Source: Paractinoplanes bogorensis
GTDB lineage: Bacteria > Actinomycetota > Actinomycetes > Mycobacteriales > Micromonosporaceae
Assembly (NCBI RefSeq): GCF_018829635.1
Contig: NZ_JAHKKG010000004.1
Coordinates: 620,001-684,000 of the forward strand
Reading direction: 5' to 3'
Length of the DNA stretch: 64,000 bases
Below the pieces are notes generated by a model that saw only the letters and a program-made list of their open reading frames with translations, was not told the origin of the DNA and did not search any database. The translations under genes and the position numbers were made by a program. This document shows positions 25,856-33,373 of this stretch, one piece after another (position 1 is the stretch's first letter; each line of letters starts with the position of its first letter).

Positions 25856-26074
25856 TCAGCGGTGGATGACCCCGACGAAGACGGCTCCGTTGTCGGCTGA
25901 TTTCTCCAGCTCCCGGCCGACCCAGCCGTTCACCGCCATGATCACGCCGCCGCACACGACGACCAGCAGGATCGCCAGGGCGACCAGCCACCAGCCGTCG
26001 GTGCGGCGTTTCTCGGGCACGCTGTCGTCCGGCTCCTGATAAGGAACCAGCGGCTCCTCATCAGGAACACTCAC
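25856..26074 (-). CDS. Small single-pass membrane protein
   Basis: The product of about 72 residues has an acidic N-terminus (SVPDEEPLVPYQEPDDS), one strong membrane helix (WWLVALAILLVVVCGGVIMAV) and a short polar outer tail. The GTG at 26074 is the likely start; the frame also offers a TTG at 26080. It lies between the SEC-C gene and the NmrA-like gene on the same strand. The function is unknown. Confidence 0.6.
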   Translation of the reverse strand: MSVPDEEPLVPYQEPDDSVPEKRRTDGWWLVALAILLVVVCGGVIMAVNGWVGRELEKSADNGAVFVGVIHR

Positions 26075-26092
26075 CGACAAAGCGTATCGAAC

Positions 26093-27151
26093 TTACCGGC
26101 GCGAACGCGGCAAGCAGCACTTCTTGTACTTCAGGCCCGATCCGCACCAGCAGACACCGTTGCGCTCCGGCGGCCACGGGATCTGGCCGGCGCGGGTGCC
26201 CTGCTGAGCGGCGTAGCCCGACCGGACCTTGGCGTCGGACGGGTCGGTGTCGGTGCCGGCGAACCCGGTCAGCCCGGTCACCGTGCCGGGCAGCACGGTC
26301 AGGCCGGTGCGGCCCGCGTTGGTCAGCCGGACCAGCTCACGTTCGAGAATGCCCCGGTGCTCGTCCCAGTCGGCGCCGTAGGCGGAGGCCAGCGCCGGCC
26401 ACGTCTCGATCAGCTTGCTGTGCTCGGCCCGGGGCCAGAACAGCAGGTCGACTGTCGCCACGGCCGGCTCGACGTTCGCCAGCCGGGTCTCGAGGCGCTC
26501 GGCCAGGTTGTCGTGCGTGTCGTGCTGCAGGCCCAGCGCGTGCCGCAGGCGGTGCCGCTGCTGCAGCAGGAAGAACGCGACGCCGGCGTCCTCGGCCGTG
26601 GCCGGTTCGGACGACGCGGACCGGGGAGCCGAGGTCGACACCGGTGCGATCGAGGTCGCACCCTGCGGGCCCGGGGCGGACGACGCCGAGGGGGAGGGCA
26701 GTGCCTCCTTGACCGCCTCGGTCAGCCACTGCTCGGCCAGCCGCGCCTGCCCACCGGCGGCCAGGGCGGCCGTGATGTACGCCGACGCGTCGCCGTGCTG
26801 GGTCAGCAGCGGGCGCAGCGGCTCGAGGTCGGCCATCGCCTCCTCCGGCCGCCCGGCCCGGAACAGGATGCGCGCCCGCAGGGCTTTCGCACCCCCGGCC
26901 TGGCTGTCGTCGCGGGACCCGTACGCCTCCACGGCCCGTTCCGCGTAGCGCAGGGCCGCGTCGAACTTCGACCGGCTCTCCGCGATCTCGGCGGCGAGCG
27001 CGAGGGCGTACCCCGCGTCGTCCTTGTCGGCCAGTCGTCCGGCCTCGGCCGCATCCGCCAGCTCGGCGGCCACGCCGAGCGGGTCGGCCGCGCCGAGCGC
27101 GGACTGCCGGATATCAGTGAGGTCCGCGCTGGTCAGCTCCGTCTTCAACAC
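26093..27151 (-). CDS. SEC-C motif protein with helical repeats
   Basis: The product of about 352 residues has TPR-like helical segments in the first half (ADAAEAGRLADKDDAGYALALAAEIAES, FDAALRYAERAVEAYG), a Ser/Pro/Ala-rich linker, and a C-terminal SEC-C zinc motif, CWCGSGLKYKKCC. SEC-C motifs occur in SecA and many stand-alone proteins, where they bind zinc and mediate interactions. The role here is unknown. The start is placed at a GTG before LKTELTSADL; an upstream start at 27181 is possible. Confidence 0.78.
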   Translation of the reverse strand: MLKTELTSADLTDIRQSALGAADPLGVAAELADAAEAGRLADKDDAGYALALAAEIAESRSKFDAALRYAERAVEAYGSRDDSQAGGAKALRARILFRAGRPEEAMADLEPLRPLLTQHGDASAYITAALAAGGQARLAEQWLTEAVKEALPSPSASSAPGPQGATSIAPVSTSAPRSASSEPATAEDAGVAFFLLQQRHRLRHALGLQHDTHDNLAERLETRLANVEPAVATVDLLFWPRAEHSKLIETWPALASAYGADWDEHRGILERELVRLTNAGRTGLTVLPGTVTGLTGFAGTDTDPSDAKVRSGYAAQQGTRAGQIPWPPERNGVCWCGSGLKYKKCCLPRSRR

Positions 27152-27202
27152 CACGCCGAAACCGTACAACCCGCGCCGCACTCACCGCTGTTGATCTGAG
27201 TC

Positions 27203-28177
27203 TCAGTTTGTGAACACGCCCGCGGCCCGGGCGACGCGGACCCGCCGCCACGCGAACCAGATCAGCCACACCGCACCCGCGGTGAAGATCGCGTTGCCGA
27301 TCAGGTCGATCGTGACCGCGGCCGCGCCGACCGGGGACTCGGCGAACGAGTGCCACGCGTACGTGAGCAGCGCCCCCGCGCCGATCGCCAGGTAGTGCCG
27401 CTCGTCCCAGCCGTCGCGGGCCGACCAGCGCGCGATCAGCACCAGATAGACGGCGACGTCGACCACCCACACGGCTACACCGGCCCAGGTCGGCAGGTCG
27501 ACCAGCGTCAGTCCCTGGAACACCCCGCCGGCCACCAGCGTGGCGATCAGGACAGTCCGGGGTGCGGGAGCGGCGCCGGGGAGCGACAGCCGGGGCGGGC
27601 GGACCAGGAGACCGGCCGCCACCAGAAGAACCACGATGACACCGGTGACAGCGAACTGCCCGGCCGTGGCGGTGTAGGGCCACTGTGACATGTTGATCGC
27701 GGTGCTGATGGCGATGCCCGCCGCGAACATGACACCGGTGATAACCAGCCCGGTCCGGCCGAGCCACGGCGTCGTGCGCCACTCACCCGCGACCGCCTCC
27801 ATGATCAGGATCGACGCGCTGATGCTCCAGAACGTATGCAGCCCCAGCACATAGATCGTCCACGGAATCGCGATGCCCAGCGCCGGCACGAACCCGTCGA
27901 CCAGCAGATGCGCGTCGGCATAGTCCGGGTTGAAGAGCGACTGCGTGGTCAGACCTTCTTCCAGTACGGCGAAAGCCAGCCCCAGGACGACGATGCCGGC
28001 CCACCCCAGTCCCCGCCGGCGCACCAGCTCGCGGATGAGCAGAGCGCCCCCACCGTAGAAGGGGGCGAGCACCAGCGCCGCCGGCAGGAAGGTGATCGGC
28101 AGGTTGCCCAGCAGGAACTCGGCCACGAGCGGGGCCACGAAGAACAACCCGGCAGCAGGAGCGATCCGACGTCTCAT
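27203..28177 (-). CDS. Polytopic membrane protein
   Basis: The 324-residue protein has about nine to ten hydrophobic segments from residue 8 on (AGLFFVAPLVAEFLLGNLPITF, LGWAGIVVLGLAFAVLEEGLTT, and others) and a basic C-terminus. An EE pair in a membrane segment (AVLEEGLTTQSLFNP) is reminiscent of CPBP-type intramembrane proteases, but the full CPBP motif set is not seen, so no enzyme call is made. The ATG at 28177 precedes RRRIAPAAG. The function is unknown. Confidence 0.72.
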   Translation of the reverse strand: MRRRIAPAAGLFFVAPLVAEFLLGNLPITFLPAALVLAPFYGGGALLIRELVRRRGLGWAGIVVLGLAFAVLEEGLTTQSLFNPDYADAHLLVDGFVPALGIAIPWTIYVLGLHTFWSISASILIMEAVAGEWRTTPWLGRTGLVITGVMFAAGIAISTAINMSQWPYTATAGQFAVTGVIVVLLVAAGLLVRPPRLSLPGAAPAPRTVLIATLVAGGVFQGLTLVDLPTWAGVAVWVVDVAVYLVLIARWSARDGWDERHYLAIGAGALLTYAWHSFAESPVGAAAVTIDLIGNAIFTAGAVWLIWFAWRRVRVARAAGVFTN

Positions 28178-28285
28178 ACCTCTACTGGACCGCTTCGCCG
28201 CCGCCCGCACGTGGGCCGGACAGCCGAGATCGGCCGTGACAAATGTCAGCCCGCACCGGGCCGGGCAGACCGGCCCGGGACGCGG

Positions 28286-28711
28286 TCAGCGCATGCTCTG
28301 CCCGTACACCTTCTCGACGTGCAGGACCAGCAGCACCCGCCGGTCCGAGACCATCACCGACCGGTACTCGGCCCAGTCCGGGTGCTCGCCGGCCGCCCGG
28401 CGGTAGTAGTCGACCAGCGCGTCCACCTCGGGCCCGTCCGGGTCGGTGGACGGGCCGACGAGCTCGGCCGCACCCTCCGCGGTCGCCCACGCGTAGCCCT
28501 CGGGGTGCGTCACCTCGAGCGCCGCCCGCGGATCACGGCGCAGGTTGGCCGTCTTGGCGCGGCCCTCGGTGACCGACACATAGATGCGTTCGGCCTCGCG
28601 GTCGTAGAACGGGGTCACCGGCGAGAGCTGCGGCAGCCCGCCGGCCTTGATGGTGGCGAGCACGCCGAGGCGGCTCTCGGCGAGCAGGGCACGGGGATCG
28701 AAGTTCGTCAC
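28286..28711 (-). CDS. PPOX-class F420-dependent oxidoreductase
   Basis: The 141-residue split-barrel protein begins with a GTG-coded MTNFDPRALLAESRLGVLATI and has the flavin/F420-binding pattern LPQLSPVTPFYD, IYVSVTEGRAKTANLRRDPRAALEVT, and a C-terminal VLLVLHVEKVYG. This matches Rv1155-type F420-dependent enzymes that reduce or bind F420 and related deazaflavins. It is divergent from a small membrane protein gene at 28789. Confidence 0.87.
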   Translation of the reverse strand: MTNFDPRALLAESRLGVLATIKAGGLPQLSPVTPFYDREAERIYVSVTEGRAKTANLRRDPRAALEVTHPEGYAWATAEGAAELVGPSTDPDGPEVDALVDYYRRAAGEHPDWAEYRSVMVSDRRVLLVLHVEKVYGQSMR

Positions 28712-28788
28712 GCGTTCATTCTGCCTCGCCGGGCGGGCTTCGACAGGGCCCGTTACCCTGCTTGAACGCTGACGTGGGAGGGAAAAGA

Positions 28789-29094
28789 GTGCAGCCTGAG
28801 GATTATGTGGCGGCGATCGTGTTCGGGGCTGTCATCGGTGTCATCGCCCGGATCGTTCTGCCCGGCCGCCAGCGGATCGGGATCATCCTGACCGTACTGA
28901 TCGGCATGGGCGCGGCGGTGGCCGGCACCTGGGCCGCCGACCGGTGGGATCTGCACAGCGACAAGACGTTCGAGCTGGTCAACCGTACGTTCGACTGGCT
29001 CGTGCTGGGCGTGCAGGTGGGCATCGCGGTCGTCGGTGTCGCGATCGCGGCGCTGCTGGCCCGGGCGTTCGGCACCGATCGCGACGTCGACTAA
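28789..29094 (+). CDS. GlsB/YeaQ/YmgE-like small membrane protein
   Basis: The 101-residue product has three membrane helices with glycines in the transglycosylase-associated protein pattern: YVAAIVFGAVIGVIARIVLPG, IGIILTVLIGMGAAVAGTWAA and VLGVQVGIAVVGVAIAALLA. Members are linked to stress responses, but the mechanism is not known. The GTG at 28789 has GGGAGGG at good spacing, which decides the start over an ATG at 28762. Confidence 0.75.
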   Translation: MQPEDYVAAIVFGAVIGVIARIVLPGRQRIGIILTVLIGMGAAVAGTWAADRWDLHSDKTFELVNRTFDWLVLGVQVGIAVVGVAIAALLARAFGTDRDVD

Positions 29095-29132
29095 CCCTTC
29101 AGTCGCCTCGACGACTGCCGACAGTGTGCGGC

Positions 29133-29597
29133 ATGCGTCCGTCTCGAACACGACCATGGCTGTGGGCCGCCGTCGCCCTGGTGCTCATCGCCGGCGTCGC
29201 GCTGGTCACGTCGTACGGGAAAAGCTCGGACGTCGAAGACACCGGTGTCAAGAGCGGTTCCTTCGGTACGCCGGTGACCCGCGACGGTCTCCTCGAGTAC
29301 ACGCTGAGTGCGCCGATCTGCACCGCGACCGCCTGCACGGCCGGCATCACGGTGCACAACGTGAGCGATGTCGCGCGTAAGCCCGGGATCGCGTTCGCCA
29401 CCGCCTACGACGCCCGCGGCGCCGAACACCTCATCGACGCCGTCGCCGAGATCCGCGGCAACACGGCGCTGCTCGACGACCTGGCGCCCGGCGCGCAGAT
29501 CACCGACCGGCTGATCTACGCGATGCCGGCGATCAGCTCGCTGCTGTTGCGCGAGACCCCCGGCTCGCCCGGCATCAGCTTCGCCGTCGCCGGCTGA
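29133..29597 (+). CDS. Membrane-anchored extracytoplasmic protein
   Basis: The 154-residue product has an N-terminal signal anchor (WLWAAVALVLIAGVALVTSYG, about 9-29) followed by a domain of about 120 residues with a CTATAC cysteine pair and the strand pattern GITVHNVSDVARKPGIAFATAYDARG. That pattern resembles DUF4352-type telokin-like domains. It follows the small membrane gene by 38 bp and may be co-transcribed. The function is unknown. Confidence 0.68.
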   Translation: MRPSRTRPWLWAAVALVLIAGVALVTSYGKSSDVEDTGVKSGSFGTPVTRDGLLEYTLSAPICTATACTAGITVHNVSDVARKPGIAFATAYDARGAEHLIDAVAEIRGNTALLDDLAPGAQITDRLIYAMPAISSLLLRETPGSPGISFAVAG

Positions 29598-29642
29598 CGC
29601 GTTCGCCGGCTGAGGCACGCCGCCGGTTGCCTGCCCTGGGCC

Positions 29643-29704
29643 GGAGGTGACGCGGGTTGCGTTGTCCTGCGCGGGAGGTGACGCGGGTTGCGTGGTCCTG
29701 GGCC
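29643..29704. repeat. Two tandem 31-bp units
   Basis: GGAGGTGACGCGGGTTGCG starts at 29643 and again at 29674. The 258-bp gap between 29598 and 29855 otherwise holds no gene. Confidence 0.7.
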
Positions 29705-29855
29705 GAGGCGCGTCGCTGCGGGCTGATCGGTGTGCGCCCGCTGGATGATCCGCAAGCGACGCCCCGATGTCACCGGACCGTCATGTTCCGGGGCATGCCT
29801 TGCGACATCCCGCGGCCACGCTGGATCTCACGACGGACTGCGATGGGGTGACCAC

Positions 29856-30416
29856 ATGACCGCAGGCGTGCACGCTGCCGGCGTCCAACTGATCTGCGAC
29901 GAGTGCGACACCACGACGGTGGCCGGCGGTGGCCCGATGGACCGGGACGCGGTCTCCGGCGCGGTCGCCGGTACCGACTGGACCGGCTCGCCGTTCGTCG
30001 GCGGAGTCCACCGCTGCCCCGACTGCAGCGGCGGCGGAGGCAGCCCCGAACTGGCGCCTCTGGGCATCGCCCCCACCGAGGTCTCGATCGCGGTCACCGA
30101 CCCCGCGGTCATCGTCCGCGTCACCGGTGACATCGATATGCACCTCGTCGCCGAACTTCGCTCCACACTGGACAGCGCCGTCGCCTTGCGGCCGTTCGTC
30201 ATCGTCGACCTCACCGCCGCCCGCAGCGCCGACGCCGCCGGCCTGGGCGTTCTGATCCGTTCCCGCCGCGAGGCCCGCCGGCAGCGGGGCGACCTGGTCG
30301 TGGTGGCGTCCCGCGAGTTCAGCCGCGGCCAGCTGCGGGCCCGGCGCCCGCACGTGCCGCTGCGCACCTACGAGACCGTGCCTCAGGCCATCACCGCCGC
30401 GCTGGGCCGGTCCTGA
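29856..30416 (+). CDS. STAS-domain protein with zinc-ribbon-like N-terminus
   Basis: The 186-residue protein has CDEC at 14-17 and CPDC at 54-57, a likely zinc-binding set around a small insert, followed by a STAS domain at about 75-170 (VIVRVTGDIDMHLVAELRST, FVIVDLTAARSADAAGLGVL). STAS anti-anti-sigma proteins are switched by phosphorylation of the Ser in DSxG; here that site reads DAAG (126-129), so the normal switch residue is absent. It may bind a partner constitutively. The ATG at 29856 follows GGGGTGA. Confidence 0.78.
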   Translation: MTAGVHAAGVQLICDECDTTTVAGGGPMDRDAVSGAVAGTDWTGSPFVGGVHRCPDCSGGGGSPELAPLGIAPTEVSIAVTDPAVIVRVTGDIDMHLVAELRSTLDSAVALRPFVIVDLTAARSADAAGLGVLIRSRREARRQRGDLVVVASREFSRGQLRARRPHVPLRTYETVPQAITAALGRS

Positions 30417-30550
30417 TGCGGGCGCGCTGCACCCCCGAGCAGCCGAGCTGGTGGGGCTGGCGGCTGTTCTCCGGCCTCCCGCCGCACGGTTTCTGCCCGC
30501 GGGACAGCGCGCGCCGCCCCCAGCTCCACAGCCGGCGCCGCCGCCGCTAG
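30416..30550 (+). CDS. Possible 44-residue microprotein coupled to the STAS gene
   Basis: The ATG overlaps the STAS stop (TGATG). The peptide MRARCTPEQPSWWGWRLFSG is followed by a PHGFCPRD segment and an arginine-rich tail. The tryptophan-rich core and two cysteines are not low-complexity, but the C-terminal third is encoded by the repeat that starts at 30518, which lowers confidence. No homologue is recalled. Confidence 0.35.
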   Translation: MRARCTPEQPSWWGWRLFSGLPPHGFCPRDSARRPQLHSRRRRR

Positions 30551-30625
30551 CGCACACCGCCCCCAGCCCCACGGCCGCCGCCGCTAGCGCGCACCGGCCC
30601 CAGCCCAACGGCCGCCGCCGCTGAC
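30518..30625. repeat. Three degenerate tandem units, 36-44 bp
   Basis: CCCAGCTCCACAGCCGGCGC at 30518, CCCAGCCCCACGGCCGCC at 30562 and CCCAGCCCAACGGCCGCC at 30598 each run on to CCGCCGCTAGCGC or CTGACGCG. The rest of the gap to 30697 is GC-rich without a gene. Confidence 0.65.
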
Positions 30626-30697
30626 GCGTGCCACCACAGCCGACGCCGCCAGCTCGCGCTGGACGCAACCCGACGCCGGCGCCGTTAATCTGCCGCC

Positions 30698-31414
30698 ATG
30701 GGTTTCAGTGAGCGGGTGCGGTCGGCCTTCCGGCGCGGGGACAGCGACGACGTGGTCGAGATGAGCGAGGCCGAGATCGCCCGGGCCCAAGCCGCCGGTG
30801 ACATGGCCGGCGAGGTCGAGGCCCGCTACAGCCTGGCCCGGGTCGCGATCCGCGACGGCGAACTGGAACTCGGCGAGGTCCGCGCGCGCGAGGCCCTCGA
30901 GGTCGCCCTCCGATCGGGTGACCGCAGCCTCGAGGAACGGCCCCGGCACGTGCTGGCCGCCGTCGCGCGGATGTCCGGCGACCTCGTCCGGGCCCGCGGG
31001 CTCTACCTCGAAAGCATCGCCGTCAACGATGCCCTGGGTCGCCCCGAGGCGGTCAACGGCGAGTACCACAATCTCGCGTTCGTCGAGCTCGGACTGGGCA
31101 ACCTCGACGAGGCCCGCCGCCTTTTCGCCGAGGGACGTGAGCGCGTCCTCGGCAACGGGTGGACCAGCTTCGTCCCGTACGTGTGCCTCGCCTCGGCCGC
31201 CCTGGCCGAAGCCGAGGGCGACCACGCGCGGGCGGCGCTGATGACCGGTGTCACCGACGTCGCGTTCCTGGCGATCGGCCAGGTGCCCGACCCCGACGAC
31301 GCCAAAGACCTTGCTTCCGTACGCGCGTCCGCCCTCGCGGCCCTCGGCCCCGAGGCGTTCGCCCAGCAGTGCGCCCGCGGCCAGTTGCTGGACCCGCGCG
31401 ACGCCCTGGCCTGA
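30698..31414 (+). CDS. TPR-like helical repeat protein
   Basis: The 238-residue soluble protein is all helical with about four TPR-like hairpins: AEIARAQAAGDMAGEVEARY, SLARVAIRDGELELGEVRAR, NLAFVELGLGNLDEARRLF and ALAEAEGDHARAALMTGVTD. TPR proteins act as scaffolds; no partner is evident. The ATG at 30698 gives MGFSERVRSAFRRGD. The 3' end (ARGQLLDPRDALA) has a decayed duplicate immediately downstream, at 31423-31458. Confidence 0.72.
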   Translation: MGFSERVRSAFRRGDSDDVVEMSEAEIARAQAAGDMAGEVEARYSLARVAIRDGELELGEVRAREALEVALRSGDRSLEERPRHVLAAVARMSGDLVRARGLYLESIAVNDALGRPEAVNGEYHNLAFVELGLGNLDEARRLFAEGRERVLGNGWTSFVPYVCLASAALAEAEGDHARAALMTGVTDVAFLAIGQVPDPDDAKDLASVRASALAALGPEAFAQQCARGQLLDPRDALA

Positions 31415-31533
31415 GTGCTGCTCGCGCGAGGTGAGCTGCTGGATCCGCGCGACAGCCCCGGTCCGAGTTCTGACCGGGCCACGCGCACGGTCCGGATCGC
31501 CTCGAGCGGGGCCGACGGGGGCGAGCACGAATG

Positions 31534-31590
31534 AAGGCGGTCGTGGTCGACGCCGGCCGCGACCGTCAGGTGCGTCTCGTAGTGCGCCAC
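31534..31590 (-). pseudogene. 5' relic of a small conserved actinobacterial gene
   Basis: Read on the minus strand from a GTG at 31590, the segment gives AHYETHLTVAAGVDHDRL. I recall actinobacterial hypothetical proteins that open with H(Y/I)ETHVTV and continue with a conserved ankyrin-like core. Here the frame becomes unrelated after DRL, so only the first 19 codons remain. The family match is from memory. Confidence 0.35.
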
Positions 31591-31646
31591 GGCCCGAATG
31601 GTGACGCCCGGGAATAGCGGTCGCCGACCGATGCGTTCGGGAGATC

Positions 31647-32738
31647 GTGACGGAGAGAACGGCCACCGTGGTGGTGATCGGAAGCGGTCAGTCCGGCCTG
31701 TCCGCGGCCTACCACCTGGCTCGGCGCGGATTCGTCAGCGCGCTCGCGCCGCACCACGACACGGACGACACGTTCGTGGTGCTGGATGCGAACGCCGCGC
31801 CCGGTGGGGCCTGGCAGCACCGCTGGGAGTCGCTGCGGATGGCCACCGTCAACGGCATCTTCGATCTGCCGGGCCTGGCCAAACCGCCGCTCGACGACGC
31901 CGAGCCCAGCCGGACGGCTGTTCCGCGCTACTTCGCCGACTACGAGCGGACGTTCGCGCCGCCGATCCTGCGTCCGGTCACGGTTTCCGCCGTGCACGAC
32001 AAGGGTGACGGCGGGCTGGTCGTCGAGTCGAGTGCCGGGCGGTGGCACGCCCGGGCGATCATCAACGCCACCGGCACCTGGACCAACCCGCTGCGGCCGC
32101 ACTATCCGGGGCAGGAGACGTTCGCCGGACTGCAGCTGCACACCTCGGACTACGTCTCGGCCGAGCGGCTCGCCGGGCGACGGGTGGCGGTCGTCGGGGG
32201 CGGGATCTCGGCCGTCCAGCTGATCGACGAGATCTCGCGGGTGGCGACCACGTTCTGGTACACGCGCCGCGAGCCGGTCTTCCGCGAGGGCGAGTTCGAA
32301 CCCGAGGTGACCGGGCGCGACGTGATCGCCCGGGTGACCGCCGACGTCGAGGCGGGCCGGCCGTCGCGCAGCATCGTGTCGTACACCGGGCTGATCTGGA
32401 CCCCGTACGCGCGGGCGGCCTACGAACGCGGGGCCCTGAACCGGCGGCCCATGTTCACCGCGATCGAACCCTACGGCGTACGGGAGAACGACGGCTCCTT
32501 CACCACGGTCGACACGATCCTGTGGGCGACCGGGTTCCGCCCGGCGCTGTCCCATCTCGACCCGCTCGGGCTGCGCAACGAGGCCGGCGGCATCCGCCTG
32601 ATCGGCACCCAGGTCGCCGCCGACCCGCGCGTGCACCTGATCGGTTTCGGTCCGTCGCAGTCGACCGTCGGCGCCAACCGGGCCGGTCGTGAGGCCGTCG
32701 CCGCCATCGTCAGGCTGCTGCGGACATCCTCCCGGTAG
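31647..32738 (+). CDS. FAD/NAD(P)-dependent flavin monooxygenase-like protein
   Basis: The 363-residue protein has an FAD-binding GSGQSGLSAAYHLARRG at about 12-28, a GGAW motif (APGGAWQHRWESLRM), a second nucleotide loop VVGGGISAVQLIDE near 175 and the late ATGFRPALSHL. This is the layout of FMO/Baeyer-Villiger-like and putrescine- or lysine-hydroxylase-like flavoproteins; substrates range from amines to ketones and cannot be chosen here. The GTG at 31647 is used because the first strand follows directly. Confidence 0.85.
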   Translation: MTERTATVVVIGSGQSGLSAAYHLARRGFVSALAPHHDTDDTFVVLDANAAPGGAWQHRWESLRMATVNGIFDLPGLAKPPLDDAEPSRTAVPRYFADYERTFAPPILRPVTVSAVHDKGDGGLVVESSAGRWHARAIINATGTWTNPLRPHYPGQETFAGLQLHTSDYVSAERLAGRRVAVVGGGISAVQLIDEISRVATTFWYTRREPVFREGEFEPEVTGRDVIARVTADVEAGRPSRSIVSYTGLIWTPYARAAYERGALNRRPMFTAIEPYGVRENDGSFTTVDTILWATGFRPALSHLDPLGLRNEAGGIRLIGTQVAADPRVHLIGFGPSQSTVGANRAGREAVAAIVRLLRTSSR

Positions 32739-32832
32739 CGCGGGCCCGCCCCTTGTCCGGATGCGGCCGCTGTGAGGAAGCTGGCAACGCTGCACTACCC
32801 TGATCCCGTAGTTCCGACAGGAAGGCGGGCCG

Positions 32833-33333
32833 ATGGAAACGACGGTCTTCCTTGTGTTCGGCGGTGTCGGGGTGGCGCTGCTCGCACTCGCCCTGCTCGG
32901 CGGTGAGCTGCTCAGCTTCCTGCATTTCGGCGACGGCCCGGTGTCCCTCGAAGTGGTGGCCGGCTTCCTCGGCGCGTTCGGGTTCGCCGCGGCGATCGCC
33001 TCCGAACTGGGCGCCGGCCCGATCGGCGCCGCGGTCATCGGACTGGTGGCCGCCGCCCCCGCCGCCTGGCTCACCCTGCGGCTCTCGCGCGCGGCCCGCA
33101 CGATGGCCACCGACGCCACGCCCACCCGGCACGACCTGGTCGGCACGCTCGGCGTCATCGTCACCGCGGTCCCGGCCGGCTCCGGCTACGGCGAGGTCCG
33201 CGTCCTGCTCGGCGGTCAGCCGGTCAAGCTCAACGCCCGCGCCCAGCAGCGGATCGAGGCCGGCGCGCAGGTGTTCGTCATCGAGGCGCCGTCCGACACG
33301 AGCGTCGTGGTCGAGCCGACACCCGGCCCCTGA
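32833..33333 (+). CDS. NfeD-like membrane protein
   Basis: The 166-residue protein has an N-terminal membrane region with about three helices (VFLVFGGVGVALLALALLGG, VVAGFLGAFGFAAAIASEL, GAAVIGLVAAAPAAWLTL) and a C-terminal OB-fold-like domain (LVGTLGVIVTAVPAGSGYGEVRVLLGG). This is the short NfeD form that partners with flotillin-like proteins. The flotillin gene follows 40 bp downstream, which supports the assignment. AGGAAGGCGG precedes the ATG. Confidence 0.82.
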   Translation: METTVFLVFGGVGVALLALALLGGELLSFLHFGDGPVSLEVVAGFLGAFGFAAAIASELGAGPIGAAVIGLVAAAPAAWLTLRLSRAARTMATDATPTRHDLVGTLGVIVTAVPAGSGYGEVRVLLGGQPVKLNARAQQRIEAGAQVFVIEAPSDTSVVVEPTPGP

Positions 33334-33373
33334 ACTTCAGTAAGCGAAACACAACCCTGGAAAGGGGTTCACC

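Noticed and set aside
27203..28177. CPBP intramembrane protease call for the polytopic protein
   Set aside because: An EE pair is present, but the EExxxR pattern and later histidine motifs of CPBP proteases are not seen.
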